Assembly: GCF_016746095.1 (NCBI RefSeq)
Contig: NZ_JAERTY010000001.1
Coordinates: 310,001 to 374,000, forward strand
Length of the DNA: 64,000 nt
Reading direction: 5' to 3'
Source: Sphingobacterium faecale
GTDB taxonomy: Bacteria; Bacteroidota; Bacteroidia; Sphingobacteriales; Sphingobacteriaceae
Shown here: positions 43,253-52,810 of the stretch, piece after piece
Layout of the letters: every line of letters begins with the position of its first letter
Position numbering within the stretch: position 1 is the first letter of the stretch
Program-made: the position numbers and the translations under genes
The notes under the pieces: model-generated
What the model saw: only the letters and a program-made list of their open reading frames with translations
Database searches by the model: none
What the model was told of the DNA's origin: nothing

Positions 43253-43867
43253 CTTTTTCTTCTTCTTTATTTTTTCTATAATTTCAGTAATTAGCGGGTA
43301 GGTGTTGTCTTCTACTTTATCTAATTCTCTCGGATCAAGCCAGATTGCCTGTGTGATATCTTCTTCGGTTTGGGGAATTAATTTAGGGACTTTGTTTACT
43401 CCCATTTCATACCACTTGGTTTGCTTTAGGACAAATTTGCCTTTCATATAGTAAGTATGGTAGGTTGTGGCAATCTTGGGTCCGAGGTAATTTACTTTGA
43501 TGCCGCACTCTTCTTCCACTTCGCGAAGAGCTGCATCTTTCATTTTTTCAGACTCTTCGACTTTTCCTTTCGGTAAATCCCATTTATCCAGACGGTAGAT
43601 GAAGAGGTAGTCGCCCTCTCCATTTTTTACCAATCCACCTGCTGCATGAATTATTTTTGTGGTGGCAAGTATGTTTTTTAACACCTGGTTAATGTTTGGG
43701 TGTACATACAGGTAGGTTATGTCGTTGTTTTTCGTGATACTGTTGAAAAGTTTTTCCATATCAATATCTTGTAAACCAATAGTTTGTACGTTTCCTTTGA
43801 TAGAGGGGGCAAAATCTGCTAAAATTAGCAGGCTTTGGTTCATATAAATTTTATAAATTTGCGCCAT
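43235..43867 (-). CDS. Nudix hydrolase
   Basis: A 210-residue Nudix protein with an N-terminal domain of about 85 residues. The Nudix box is complete: GKVEESEKMKDAALREVEEECG. Substrate unknown. The C terminus is a run of lysines (KIKKKKKKKTVD). The start at 43867 gives MAQIYKIYMNQSLL, which looks like a natural first strand; an alternative ATG lies at 43843. With the first start, the ATG overlaps the pyrE ATG on the other strand by two bases (CATG), so the promoters of the two genes must lie in each other's coding region or be extremely compact. Confidence 0.9.
   Translation of the reverse strand: MAQIYKIYMNQSLLILADFAPSIKGNVQTIGLQDIDMEKLFNSITKNNDITYLYVHPNINQVLKNILATTKIIHAAGGLVKNGEGDYLFIYRLDKWDLPKGKVEESEKMKDAALREVEEECGIKVNYLGPKIATTYHTYYMKGKFVLKQTKWYEMGVNKVPKLIPQTEEDITQAIWLDPRELDKVEDNTYPLITEIIEKIKKKKKKKTVD
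43854..43861 (+). promoter_or_regulatory. Candidate -7 element for pyrE
   Basis: TAAATTTG matches TAnnTTTG and ends 4 bases before the pyrE ATG. A TTTG lies 16 bases upstream (43834-43837). A start about seven bases downstream would give a leaderless or nearly leaderless message. Confidence 0.45.
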
Positions 43868-44513
43868 GAATAATTTTAATGAGGTTGAACAAAAAATTGC
43901 TGAATCCTTATTGCAAATTAAAGCAATAAAATTACAACCTAAAAGTCCTTTTACTTGGGCATCTGGGTGGAAGTCTCCAATTTACTGTGATAATCGTGTC
44001 GCATTATCACATCCAGCTATCCGTACGTACATACGTCAAAAGCTTTCTCAGTTAATCCAAGAGGAGTTTGGATCGGTCGATATGATATCTGGTGTGGCAA
44101 CTGCAGGTATTCCTCAAGGGGTATTGGTGGCGCAAGATCTAGGTTTGCCTTTTTCGTACGTACGTAGTAGTGCCAAAGAGCATGGCCGTCAGAATTTGAT
44201 CGAAGGAGAGGTCGTTTCGGGACAGCGTGTGGTTGTTATCGAAGATCTTGTCTCTACTGGAAAAAGCTCATTGCAGGCGGTAAAAGCTTTGCGTGATGCA
44301 GGATGTAATGTTGTCGGATTAGTTTCTATCTTTACCTATGGCTTGGACGTTGCAACTACAAATTTTGCGGAAGCAAAATGTCCATTATTCAGTTTGTGTG
44401 ACTATAATGCGCTTATTCATGTGGCCGTGGATAAAAGCTATGTACTGGAAGCTGATATAGCCATTCTGGAGAAATGGCGTGTCGATCCTGCAAATTGGAC
44501 TCCAGAAGTTTAA
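43866..44513 (+). CDS. pyrE: Orotate phosphoribosyltransferase
   Basis: A 215-residue enzyme of de novo pyrimidine synthesis that couples orotate to PRPP to form OMP. KLQPKSPFTWASGWKSPIYCDNR and DMISGVATAGIPQGVLVA are typical of OPRTase, and the PRPP-binding loop is VVVIEDLVSTGKSS. The gene is divergent from a Nudix gene with overlapping start codons. A small SRPBCC protein gene follows 92 bases later. Confidence 0.96.
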   Translation: MNNFNEVEQKIAESLLQIKAIKLQPKSPFTWASGWKSPIYCDNRVALSHPAIRTYIRQKLSQLIQEEFGSVDMISGVATAGIPQGVLVAQDLGLPFSYVRSSAKEHGRQNLIEGEVVSGQRVVVIEDLVSTGKSSLQAVKALRDAGCNVVGLVSIFTYGLDVATTNFAEAKCPLFSLCDYNALIHVAVDKSYVLEADIAILEKWRVDPANWTPEV

Positions 44514-44605
44514 ATGTAGTATTATAAGAAGGTGACAAGAAGTATGATTCGTATTAAAAAGTGTTTTCATCTTTTATCTCACCTTAAAACATAAAACTTT
44601 CAAAG

Positions 44606-45001
44606 ATGACTATTATTCAAAACAATGTCGTTATAAACAGAGCGGTGGCTGATGTTTATTCTTTCTTGGCTGACTTGAACAATCATGAACAACTGATGCC
44701 CGAGAATATCTATAATTGGACATCGACAGCTGATGAGGCTCGTTTTACTATTAAAAATATGGCAAAACTGGCGTTGAGGATAAGTTTGCGTACGGAGAAT
44801 AAGGAAATCATTTGTGTGCCTTCAGAAGAAGCTCCTTTTGAGATCAAGTTGGCTTGGAGATTGGAAGAGCAGGGAGCAGAAACAAGAGCTACATTTGTCA
44901 TCGAAGCGCAGCTCAATATGATGATGAAAATGATGGCTTCAGGACCTTTGCAGAAATTGGTTGATCATCAGGTTCAACGATTGAAAGAGACGTTGGGATA
45001 A
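44606..45001 (+). CDS. SRPBCC family protein
   Basis: A 131-residue protein with the START/polyketide-cyclase (SRPBCC) pattern: NRAVADVYSFLADLNNHEQLMPENIYNW at the N terminus, alternating strands, and a long C-terminal helix (PLQKLVDHQVQRLKETLG). No signal peptide. Ligand and role are unknown. It is followed by a strong terminator and may share a transcript with pyrE. Confidence 0.82.
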   Translation: MTIIQNNVVINRAVADVYSFLADLNNHEQLMPENIYNWTSTADEARFTIKNMAKLALRISLRTENKEIICVPSEEAPFEIKLAWRLEEQGAETRATFVIEAQLNMMMKMMASGPLQKLVDHQVQRLKETLG

Positions 45002-45029
45002 TGAGTTTATCTAAAATGAAATAAAAAAG

Positions 45030-45060
45030 AGGGTGGAATTTTTTCTACCCTTTTTTTATT
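45030..45060 (+). terminator. Terminator after the SRPBCC gene
   Basis: AGGGTGGAA/TTCTACCCT with a TTTT loop and a long T run (45051-45060). Confidence 0.85.
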
Positions 45061-45140
45061 TTTTAAAATCTAGGAGGATTTGGTAGGAATTGTCGTAAAA
45101 TTTTTGGTTTTGGATCATTTTTGTTGACAGGAGAGTGATA

Positions 45141-45168
45141 TTGTAACGATTTGGATTCAGTATTTTTG
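45141..45168 (+). promoter_or_regulatory. Promoter of the exonuclease gene
   Basis: TTG at 45141-45143, a 17-base spacer and TATTTTTG at 45161-45168 fit the Bacteroidota pattern. The start codon follows 30 bases later. Confidence 0.55.
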
Positions 45169-45198
45169 TATGTACAGATTTAGAATTATCTTTAGCCC

Positions 45199-46137
45199 AT
45201 GGAATTAAATTTGAGAAGACCGTTAGCCTTTTTTGACTTAGAGACAACAGGTGTTAATATTGCTGCGGACAAAATTGTTGAGATTGCTATCGTGAAAATA
45301 TTGCCAGGAGGAGAGGAAGATGTGTATACTAAGAAGGTTAATCCCGGTATTCCAATTCCGCCGGCTTCCTCTTTGTTTCATGGTATTTATGATGAGGATG
45401 TTAAGGATCTGCCATATTTTAAAGAACTTGCCCAGGAGATTGCAGATTTTATAGGAGATGCTGATCTAGCAGGATATAATTCCAATAAGTTCGATGTTCC
45501 TATGCTTATGGAAGAGTTCTTGGCTTCAGGTGTAGATTTTTCTTTAGAGGGGCGTGCTTTTATTGATGTGCAGAATATTTTCCATCAGATGGAACAGCGT
45601 ACGTTAAAAGCTGCCTACCGCTTTTATTGCGATAAGAACTTAGACAATGCACACCAGGCTGAAGCGGATGTACGTGCTACATATGAGGTTTTGAAAGCTC
45701 AGTTGGATAAATATAATGGTGTCGCTTTCGAGGATAAACATGGCGAGGTGTCGTATCCTGTGGTCAATGATGTGGAGGCATTGCATACGTTTACGAATCT
45801 TTCTAAGCCAGTAGATTTTGCTGGACGTCTTGTATATAATGAAGAAGGGGAAGTGACCATCAACTTTGGCAAGCATAAGGGTAAAAATATCACAGATGTG
45901 TTCGATGTGGAGCCGAGTTACTATGCTTGGATGCAAAACGGGGATTTTCCGCGTTATACAAAAAAGGTTTTGGAAAACATCTGGAATACACATAGAAGTC
46001 AAAAGAAGGATGTGAAGGTGAAGGATGCTGTGGGCGGTGAACCTGGTAAGCGTGAGTTTAAGAAAAAGGTGGATGAACCTGGCAAGCCTATCACAAATGA
46101 TATGTTGAAGGGGCTGCAGAATAAATTTGGGAAGTAA
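45199..46137 (+). CDS. 3'-5' exonuclease (DNA polymerase III epsilon-like)
   Basis: A 312-residue protein. Residues about 1-170 are a DEDDh exonuclease domain (FFDLETTGVN, GYNSNKFDVPMLMEE, NAHQAEADVRATYEVL). A second small domain (VTINFGKHKGKNITDVFDVEPSYYAWMQNGDFP) follows around residue 215, the kind also found in other bacterial exonuclease fusions, and a Lys-rich tail ends the protein. It is larger than a minimal epsilon subunit, so it may be a repair or RNA exonuclease rather than the replicative proofreader. Confidence 0.9.
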   Translation: MELNLRRPLAFFDLETTGVNIAADKIVEIAIVKILPGGEEDVYTKKVNPGIPIPPASSLFHGIYDEDVKDLPYFKELAQEIADFIGDADLAGYNSNKFDVPMLMEEFLASGVDFSLEGRAFIDVQNIFHQMEQRTLKAAYRFYCDKNLDNAHQAEADVRATYEVLKAQLDKYNGVAFEDKHGEVSYPVVNDVEALHTFTNLSKPVDFAGRLVYNEEGEVTINFGKHKGKNITDVFDVEPSYYAWMQNGDFPRYTKKVLENIWNTHRSQKKDVKVKDAVGGEPGKREFKKKVDEPGKPITNDMLKGLQNKFGK

Positions 46138-46155
46138 TATAGAATATAAAAATAG

Positions 46156-47118
46156 ATGAATACACAACAAGAGATTGAGCACGTAAAGTGTCTAATCATT
46201 GGCTCAGGTCCGGCTGGATATACTGCTGCCATTTATGCGGCTCGTGCCGATTTGAAACCTGTGGTCTATACGGGTATAGTACCTGGAGGACAGTTGACAC
46301 AGACTACTGAGGTTGATAACTTTCCTGGATACCCTAACGGTATTACAGGTCCGGTAATGATGGAGGATTTACGTGCGCAAGCAGAACGTTTTGGTACGGA
46401 TGTGCGTTTTGGTTATGCGACTAAAGTTGAGTTTTCTAAAGACGGTGGAATACATAAAGTAGAAATCGACAACATTAAAACGGTTACAGCGGAAACTGTG
46501 ATTATTGCTACGGGTGCAACAGCTAAATATTTAGGACTGCCTTCTGAAGAAAAATATAACGGATTCGGTGTTTCGGCATGTGCGGTATGTGACGGTTTCT
46601 TCTATAAAGGGCAAGATGTGGCTATTGTAGGGGCTGGAGATACAGCAGCTGAGGAAGCCACTTATTTGGCTAAATTATGTAATAAGGTACATATGTTGGT
46701 GCGTCGGGATGAATTCCGTGCATCGAAAGCTATGGTACACCGCGTGATGAATACGAAGAATATCGAGGTGCACTATAACAGTGAAGCAGAGGAGGTATTG
46801 GGCGATGGACAGGTCGTAACAGGTGTACGTGTGGTCAACAACCAAACGAAAGAGACGAAGGATTTGGAAGTGATGGGTTTCTTTGTTGCTATCGGACATA
46901 AACCTAATACAGATCTGTTTACAGGTGTGTTGGATATGGATGAGACGGGATATTTGATAACGAAGCCTAATGTGACAGCAACCAATATTCCAGGTGTATT
47001 TGCTTGTGGCGATGTACAGGATAATGTATACCGTCAAGCGATTACTGCTGCGGGTACGGGATGTATGGCAGCTCTAGAAGCTGAGCGTTATTTGGCTGCT
47101 AAAGAAGACGGTGAATAA
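46156..47118 (+). CDS. trxB: Thioredoxin-disulfide reductase
   Basis: A 320-residue flavoenzyme that reduces thioredoxin with NADPH. The FAD motif is IIGSGPAGYTAAIYAARAD, the redox pair is Cys142/Cys145 (ACAVCDGFF), the NADPH motif is VGAGDTAAEEATYLA, and the C-terminal FAD site is GVFACGDVQD. It lies 18 bases after the exonuclease gene and ends at a bidirectional terminator. Confidence 0.96.
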   Translation: MNTQQEIEHVKCLIIGSGPAGYTAAIYAARADLKPVVYTGIVPGGQLTQTTEVDNFPGYPNGITGPVMMEDLRAQAERFGTDVRFGYATKVEFSKDGGIHKVEIDNIKTVTAETVIIATGATAKYLGLPSEEKYNGFGVSACAVCDGFFYKGQDVAIVGAGDTAAEEATYLAKLCNKVHMLVRRDEFRASKAMVHRVMNTKNIEVHYNSEAEEVLGDGQVVTGVRVVNNQTKETKDLEVMGFFVAIGHKPNTDLFTGVLDMDETGYLITKPNVTATNIPGVFACGDVQDNVYRQAITAAGTGCMAALEAERYLAAKEDGE

Positions 47119-47128
47119 CGTTTTTGAA

Positions 47129-47177
47129 TAGAATTAAAAAGGGGATTTTCTTTTCGAAAATCCCCTTTTTAATTCTA
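47129..47177. terminator. Bidirectional terminator between trxB and the DUF4180 gene
   Basis: Two perfect 22-base arms (47129-47150, 47156-47177) with a 5-base loop; both ends carry A/T runs, so it serves both converging genes. The DUF4180 stop codon lies in the right arm. Confidence 0.9.
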
Positions 47178-47540
47178 ATGTAGTCCACCAAAGAGTTCGA
47201 GTGCTTCTTCTCTAGAGCCTACAAAGTTAATGTGTCTTGTACGGTTGCTTTCTCGTATAAAGTCCTGTAAGCTCGTGCTTTCGTAAATGGTAAAATCTCC
47301 TACTATAGCTAGACGTGCTCTATAGGTGGAGAATTTTTGCAGAATATCTCCGGCGAGTTTAGTTTTGAGATTGAAGAAGTCTGGTGTAATGTTTTCTTGG
47401 TATAAAATCAATTTGTCCGCATCGCTATAGAGGCAGTTCATCATTAGGTTTAATGCATCTTCCTGGTTCTGGATAAAGACATTTTCTCCAATTATTTCTG
47501 CAATTTGCCCTTGTTGACTAGGAATATATTTGATTTCCAT
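47175..47540 (-). CDS. DUF4180 domain-containing protein
   Basis: A 121-residue cytoplasmic protein. Its fold-type pattern (alternating strands and helices, LILYQENITPDFFNLKTKLAGDILQKFSTYRARLAIVGDF) matches DUF4180, which resembles STAS-like proteins. Function unknown. It stands alone between trxB and clpB, both sides bounded by terminators. Confidence 0.85.
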   Translation of the reverse strand: MEIKYIPSQQGQIAEIIGENVFIQNQEDALNLMMNCLYSDADKLILYQENITPDFFNLKTKLAGDILQKFSTYRARLAIVGDFTIYESTSLQDFIRESNRTRHINFVGSREEALELFGGLH

Positions 47541-47592
47541 CGTGTTGTTGTCGTTGTTTGATCATAAATATAATAAATGATGAGATATAATA

Positions 47593-47629
47593 AAAACAGG
47601 GCCTTTTTATTTATAAAAGACCCTGTTTT
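47593..47629 (-). terminator. Terminator after clpB
   Basis: AAAACAGGG/CCCTGTTTT (47593-47601, 47621-47629) lies 20 bases beyond the clpB stop on the minus strand and has an A/T-rich loop. Confidence 0.7.
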
Positions 47630-47649
47630 CTATATTCTTGTTGTCTCTG

Positions 47650-50259
47650 TTACGATGGGTTTTCAGGATTCTTGTTAATGAATACGAATTTACCATCAAA
47701 TACATCCAGTTGGATGACGGAGTCACTTGTCACATTGCCTGCCAAGATTTCTTTAGAGAGTTCGTTGAGTATTCGTTTTTGAATAACACGTTTTAGTGGG
47801 CGAGCTCCATAAATAGGATCGTAGCCCAATTGTGCTAACCAATCCAATGCTTCTTCTGATGCAGAAAGGAAGATGTTCTGTTCTGCTAGCTGTCGCTGGA
47901 CTCGCTCAAACTGCATACGCACGATACTTCCGATTTCGTTTCTGCTGAGCGGAGTGAACATGATAATCTCATCAATGCGGTTCAAAAACTCTGGACGTAT
48001 TGTTTTTTGAAGTAACTCGAATACATCATCCTTTGTTTTTGCGACGACTTCGTCTCGATTGGTGTCGTTCAATGATGCGAAATTCTCCTGTATCAAATGT
48101 GAACCCGTATTGGAGGTCATGATGATAATGGTGTTCTTGAAATTGACGACACGCCCCTTGTTATCGGTAAGATGGCCATCGTCTAATACCTGTAGCAGGA
48201 TGTTGAATACATCCGGATGGGCTTTCTCTATTTCATCAAGGAGAACCACCGAGTACGGACGACGTCTTACCGCCTCTGTAAGCTGTCCGCCTTCATCATA
48301 ACCAACGTATCCTGGAGGCGCTCCGATCAATCGGGATACGGCATGGCGCTCTTGATATTCGGACATGTCAATTCTAACCAGTGCATGTTCGTCGTCAAAA
48401 AGAAATTCTGCCAGCGCTTTTGCGAGCTCTGTCTTACCGACACCTGTAGTACCTAAGAATATGAATGAGCCTATGGGCTTCTTCGCATCGCTTAAGCCTG
48501 CTCTAGAACGACGTATGGCATCAGAAATAGCTTCGATCGCTTCTTCTTGCCCAGCTACCCGTTTGTGGAGCTCCTCTTCTAGATTCAGTAGTTTTTGACG
48601 CTCTGACTGCACCATTTTGTTGACTGGTATGCCCGTCCATCTGGAGACGACGTCTGCGATGTCTTCCGAAGTCACTTCTTCTTTCAGCATACGGCTGCTC
48701 TGTTGTTTTTCGTTGAGTTCGGCTTTCAGCTTTTCGACATTGTCCTGTGCCTCTTTAATTTTTCCGTAACGTAGTTCAGCTACCTTTCCGTAATCACCTG
48801 CCCGTTCAGCCTGATCAGCCTCCAATTTGTAGTCCTCAATGTTTTGTACCTCTTGGTTGACACGATCTACCAGTGTTTTTTCGGATTGCCAAGCTGCTTT
48901 TAATGAATCGCGTTCGCTGGATAGATTAGCGATTGTCTCTGATAGTTCAGCTACTTTCTTATCATCATTTTCCCGTTTTATAGCTTCCCGTTCGATTTCG
49001 AGCTGCATGATACGACGTTCCAGTTCATCAACTGCTTCTGGGACGGAGTCCATCTCCAAACGTAATTTGGAAGCAGCCTCGTCGATTAAATCAATCGCCT
49101 TGTCCGGTAGAAAGCGGTCTGTTATATAGCGCTGTGACAATTCTACAGCAGCGATGATGGATTCATCGAGTATCCGTACTTTGTGGTGTGTTTCATACCT
49201 TTCTTTAAGTCCCCTTAAGATAGAAATCGCATCCTGAGTGTCAGGTTCCTCAACCATTACTTTTTGGAAACGTCGTTCTAACGCTTTGTCTTTTTCGAAA
49301 TACTTTTGGTATTCATTGAGTGTGGTTGCTCCTATCGCACGGAGTTCGCCGCGTGCTAGTGCTGGCTTTAAGATGTTTGCGGCATCCATAGCGCCTTCAC
49401 CTCCACCTGCACCAACTAGGGTGTGGATCTCATCGATGAATAGAATGATTTCACCATCGCTATCGGAGACTTCTTTGACCACAGCTTTTAAACGTTCTTC
49501 AAATTCACCTTTGTATTTTGCGCCTGCGATCAATGCCCCCATATCTAAAGAGAATACGGTTTTGTTTTTTAAGTTCTCAGGTGCATCGCCTTTGATGATA
49601 CGATGTGCGATTCCTTCAGCAATAGCGGTCTTACCAACCCCTGGTTCGCCCACTAGAATTGGATTATTCTTCGTTCTACGGGAAAGTATCTGCATTACTC
49701 TTCTGATTTCTTCGTCCCGGCCGATAACAGGGTCTAATTTCCCGGATTCCGCAAACTCGTTTAAGTTGCGTGCGTATTTTCCAAGTGCATTGTAGGTGGC
49801 TTCTGCATTCTGATCGGTCACTCTATTATTACCTCGTAATTCTTTAATGGCAAGTTTCAAGTCTTTTTCATTGACTCCTTGGTCCTTTAGCAAAGACGAG
49901 GTTTTGTCATTAGCCGACAGCAGGGCGAGTAAAAGATGTTCAATGGATATATACTCATCATTGAATTCTTTTAGGTAGCTCTGGGCTTTCTGTAATACAG
50001 CGGAGGTCGGGTTGCTAAGGTAGACATTGGTCCCACTTACTTTGGGTAAAGATTCAATGAGCTTGTCTACTTCGGACGTTATATATCCTATATTTACGTT
50101 TAGTTTTTTCAGAAGATGGCTTACCACGTTTTCATCTACGGTAAGCAAGGCCTTTAATAGATGTGCGGGTTCTATAGCTTGTTGCTGATTGCCCACCGCA
50201 ATCTCAGAAGCTTTTTGTATAGCTTCTTGTGCTTTGATTGTGTAGTTGTTGAAGTTCAT
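47650..50259 (-). CDS. clpB: ATP-dependent chaperone ClpB
   Basis: About 869 residues from the ATG at 50259 ([19 protein letters not shown], the usual ClpB start). The frame runs 17 codons further upstream without a plausible N terminus. It has the Clp N domain, a first AAA+ module with [13 protein letters not shown], the coiled-coil middle domain (about residues 400-530, [19 protein letters not shown]), and a second AAA+ module with [14 protein letters not shown] and arginine finger region. It disaggregates proteins together with DnaK. It lacks the ClpP-docking loop of ClpA/C. Monocistronic. Confidence 0.97.
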   Translation of the reverse strand: MNFNNYTIKAQEAIQKASEIAVGNQQQAIEPAHLLKALLTVDENVVSHLLKKLNVNIGYITSEVDKLIESLPKVSGTNVYLSNPTSAVLQKAQSYLKEFNDEYISIEHLLLALLSANDKTSSLLKDQGVNEKDLKLAIKELRGNNRVTDQNAEATYNALGKYARNLNEFAESGKLDPVIGRDEEIRRVMQILSRRTKNNPILVGEPGVGKTAIAEGIAHRIIKGDAPENLKNKTVFSLDMGALIAGAKYKGEFEERLKAVVKEVSDSDGEIILFIDEIHTLVGAGGGEGAMDAANILKPALARGELRAIGATTLNEYQKYFEKDKALERRFQKVMVEEPDTQDAISILRGLKERYETHHKVRILDESIIAAVELSQRYITDRFLPDKAIDLIDEAASKLRLEMDSVPEAVDELERRIMQLEIEREAIKRENDDKKVAELSETIANLSSERDSLKAAWQSEKTLVDRVNQEVQNIEDYKLEADQAERAGDYGKVAELRYGKIKEAQDNVEKLKAELNEKQQSSRMLKEEVTSEDIADVVSRWTGIPVNKMVQSERQKLLNLEEELHKRVAGQEEAIEAISDAIRRSRAGLSDAKKPIGSFIFLGTTGVGKTELAKALAEFLFDDEHALVRIDMSEYQERHAVSRLIGAPPGYVGYDEGGQLTEAVRRRPYSVVLLDEIEKAHPDVFNILLQVLDDGHLTDNKGRVVNFKNTIIIMTSNTGSHLIQENFASLNDTNRDEVVAKTKDDVFELLQKTIRPEFLNRIDEIIMFTPLSRNEIGSIVRMQFERVQRQLAEQNIFLSASEEALDWLAQLGYDPIYGARPLKRVIQKRILNELSKEILAGNVTSDSVIQLDVFDGKFVFINKNPENPS

Positions 50260-50523
50260 TGTTGCTATGTTGAAATAAGATTTTTTAATGTATATGTAGT
50301 TACTAAACAAATTAGATGCCTTAGGGTTTTTTAATCCGAAAACCTGAATTTTTGTCTTGTTTATTTATTTTCGGCTGTCAATTTTTCCGATTATCGATAA
50401 AATTTATCTTTTTGTCTTGAGATTCAAAGTATTATGTCTTCAAGAGAAGACGATGCTCTTTAGGTATTGCAAAATAGAATTAAACTTCTCATATTTGCAG
50501 CATTGAATCCAAACTGGATTAAC

Positions 50524-50596
<73 letters not shown>

Positions 50597-50601
50597 CTCA
50601 A

Positions 50602-50639
50602 AAAAAACTCAGCTACGAAAGTGGTCTGAGTTTTTTTAT
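50602..50639 (+). terminator. Terminator after tRNA-Thr
   Basis: AACTCAG/CTGAGTT arms around a 13-base loop, followed by seven T. Confidence 0.85.
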
Positions 50640-50867
50640 TATAGGTTATTCTTCTACAGGTTGTTTCAATTCCTTTTTTCGTTAACCTGGAGTTAATAAA
50701 GTGACGTGCCGCAGTATATTATTCTAAATTAGATATGATTTTTTGCAAAAGGGAACGAAAATAAGTATTTTCATTTCCAATTATTAAAGAAATGTTCCAA
50801 TGTATATCCTCGTGTGGAGTCCTTGAAACCCAAACAACTACTTTAAGTAATTTTAAAAGAATGGTGC

Positions 50868-51569
50868 ATGATAGAAATTAGAGATCTTCACAAGTCGTAT
50901 CAAATGGGAAAAAACTCCTTACATGTTCTTAAAGGTATTGATTTTACGGTTAAAGAGGGCGAGTTTGTTTCTATTATGGGAAGTTCGGGGTCCGGTAAGT
51001 CGACTCTTCTGAATATTATCGGTATTCTGGATGAGGCGGACAGCGGCACGTATACATTGGATAATGTTCCTATAAAAAATCTTAACGAGACTATTGCTTC
51101 TCGTTATCGAAATAAATTTTTGGGATTTGTTTTTCAATCGTTCAATCTTATCAATTATAAAAGTGCACTTGATAATGTAGCGTTGCCTTTATACTATCAA
51201 GGTATGGGGAGAAAGGAACGTATGGAAAGATCTATGTATTACCTTGATAAAGTCGGACTGGCCAATTGGGCGAAGCACTTACCCAGCGAGATGAGTGGTG
51301 GACAAAAGCAACGTGTGGCTATTGCTAGAGCTTTGGCAGCAGATCCGAAGGTACTATTGGCTGACGAGCCGACCGGAGCGTTGGATACGAAGACATCGTA
51401 CGAGGTGATGGAGCTGATACAGCAGATCAATGATGAAGGGAAAACTGTTCTTATTGTAACGCATGAGTCTGATATCGCGGAGATGACTAAACGGATTGTG
51501 TTTCTGAAAGACGGTCAGATTGAATCGGATAAGTCTGTTAACCAAGTGAGAGCATCGTCTTATGTTTAG
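50868..51569 (+). CDS. ABC transporter ATP-binding protein (MacB-type)
   Basis: A 233-residue ATPase with Walker A GSSGSGKSTLLNIIG, signature EMSGGQKQRVAIARAL and Walker B VLLADEPTGALD, closest to the LolD/MacB class. The final 8 bases overlap the first permease gene. It energises the two FtsX-type permeases encoded next. Confidence 0.95.
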   Translation: MIEIRDLHKSYQMGKNSLHVLKGIDFTVKEGEFVSIMGSSGSGKSTLLNIIGILDEADSGTYTLDNVPIKNLNETIASRYRNKFLGFVFQSFNLINYKSALDNVALPLYYQGMGRKERMERSMYYLDKVGLANWAKHLPSEMSGGQKQRVAIARALAADPKVLLADEPTGALDTKTSYEVMELIQQINDEGKTVLIVTHESDIAEMTKRIVFLKDGQIESDKSVNQVRASSYV

Positions 51570-52809
51570 TATAGAGAGATGGCAGGAGATATTTGAGGGT
51601 TTGTTTAAGAACAAACTTCGAACAGTTTTGACTGGAGTTTCTGTGGCTTCTGGGATTTTTATCTTGGTGATTCTCCTTGGCGCAGGCAACGGTATTCAGA
51701 ACGGTATCCAAAAGCAGTTTGAACAAGATGCTGTCAATAGGATTTCGGTTTGGCCCGGTATTACACAAAAAGAATATAACGGATTGGGAATTGGTCGCGA
51801 AATTCAACTTCACAATTCGGATTATAATACCACAATAAGGCTGTTGTCAGATTATATAGAGTATAAATCTGCCGTTTATTCCGTCTGGAGTGGTAATATG
51901 GTTTTCAAAAATGAAACGGGTACCTATAAGGTAGAAGGTGTACATCCCGACTATCAGTTTATCGAAAATGCTTCTGTTGTGAAAGGCAGATTTCTGAATC
52001 AAGCTGATATCACGAATTATGAAAAACATGTTGTTATTGGTCAGAAGGTAGCTAATGACTTATTTAAAGGAGAGGAAGAGATATTGGGGCAGGAGTTGAA
52101 TATTTCGGGTACGATTTATAAGGTCATTGGGGTTTTTACGGATCCTGGAGGTGAAAGGGAGGAGAGTCGAGTGTACATTCCTATTTCGACGGCTCAACGT
52201 GCATATAGTGCGGGAGATAAGATTCGTAGTCTTGTTTTTACGTTGAAGAAGAATGTGGATTTTGACAATGCGGTTGCGGAATCACATGAATTTACGCAAA
52301 AACTAGAAACCTTTCTTAGAGCGCGTCATACCATAGCACCTGATGATCAAGGGGCTTTGCATATCAATAATTCGCTGGATCAAGCAAAGAATATTTATAT
52401 TATAACCGGTGGCGTAAAAGCTTTCTTTTGGTTTGTAGGAATATGTACGATTATCGCTGGAGTGGTCGGGGTTGGAAATATTATGCTTATTATCGTAAAG
52501 GAAAGAACAAAAGAGATTGGGATCAGGAAAGCGTTGGGCGCATCTCCCTTTTCTATTATATCGATGATATTGCAGGAAGCGGTTTTTATTACTGTCGTGG
52601 CTGGTTTTTCAGGGCTTGTTGCTGGTTTGCTCGTCTGGGAGTTTGTGGGACCTTCAATAGAAACTGATTTCTTTACACGTCCTGAAGTTGATTTTAATGT
52701 TGCTATTACGACTTTGGTTATTTTGGTTGTGGCTGGTGCTTTTGCCGGTTTCGTACCTGCTTATAGAGCGGCTAAAATCAGACCGATTATTGCACTAAGG
52801 GGAGACTGA
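51562..52809 (+). CDS. ABC transporter permease, MacB/FtsX family (first)
   Basis: A 415-residue permease with an N-terminal helix (SVASGIFILVILLGAGNGIQ), a large periplasmic MacB-type domain and three C-terminal helices including the conserved coupling segment ERTKEIGIRKALGASPFSII. It follows the ATPase with an 8-base overlap and precedes the second permease by one base. Together the two permeases replace the single fused MacB of Proteobacteria. Confidence 0.95.
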   Translation: MFSIERWQEIFEGLFKNKLRTVLTGVSVASGIFILVILLGAGNGIQNGIQKQFEQDAVNRISVWPGITQKEYNGLGIGREIQLHNSDYNTTIRLLSDYIEYKSAVYSVWSGNMVFKNETGTYKVEGVHPDYQFIENASVVKGRFLNQADITNYEKHVVIGQKVANDLFKGEEEILGQELNISGTIYKVIGVFTDPGGEREESRVYIPISTAQRAYSAGDKIRSLVFTLKKNVDFDNAVAESHEFTQKLETFLRARHTIAPDDQGALHINNSLDQAKNIYIITGGVKAFFWFVGICTIIAGVVGVGNIMLIIVKERTKEIGIRKALGASPFSIISMILQEAVFITVVAGFSGLVAGLLVWEFVGPSIETDFFTRPEVDFNVAITTLVILVVAGAFAGFVPAYRAAKIRPIIALRGD

Positions 52810-52810
52810 T

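Noticed and set aside
45640..46182. 180-codon minus-strand frame over the exonuclease gene end
   Set aside because: Shadow of the exonuclease and trxB start; no recognisable protein features.
49238..49795. 185-codon plus-strand frame inside clpB
   Set aside because: It lies antisense to conserved ClpB coding sequence and its translation has no domain-like pattern; codon structure follows clpB.
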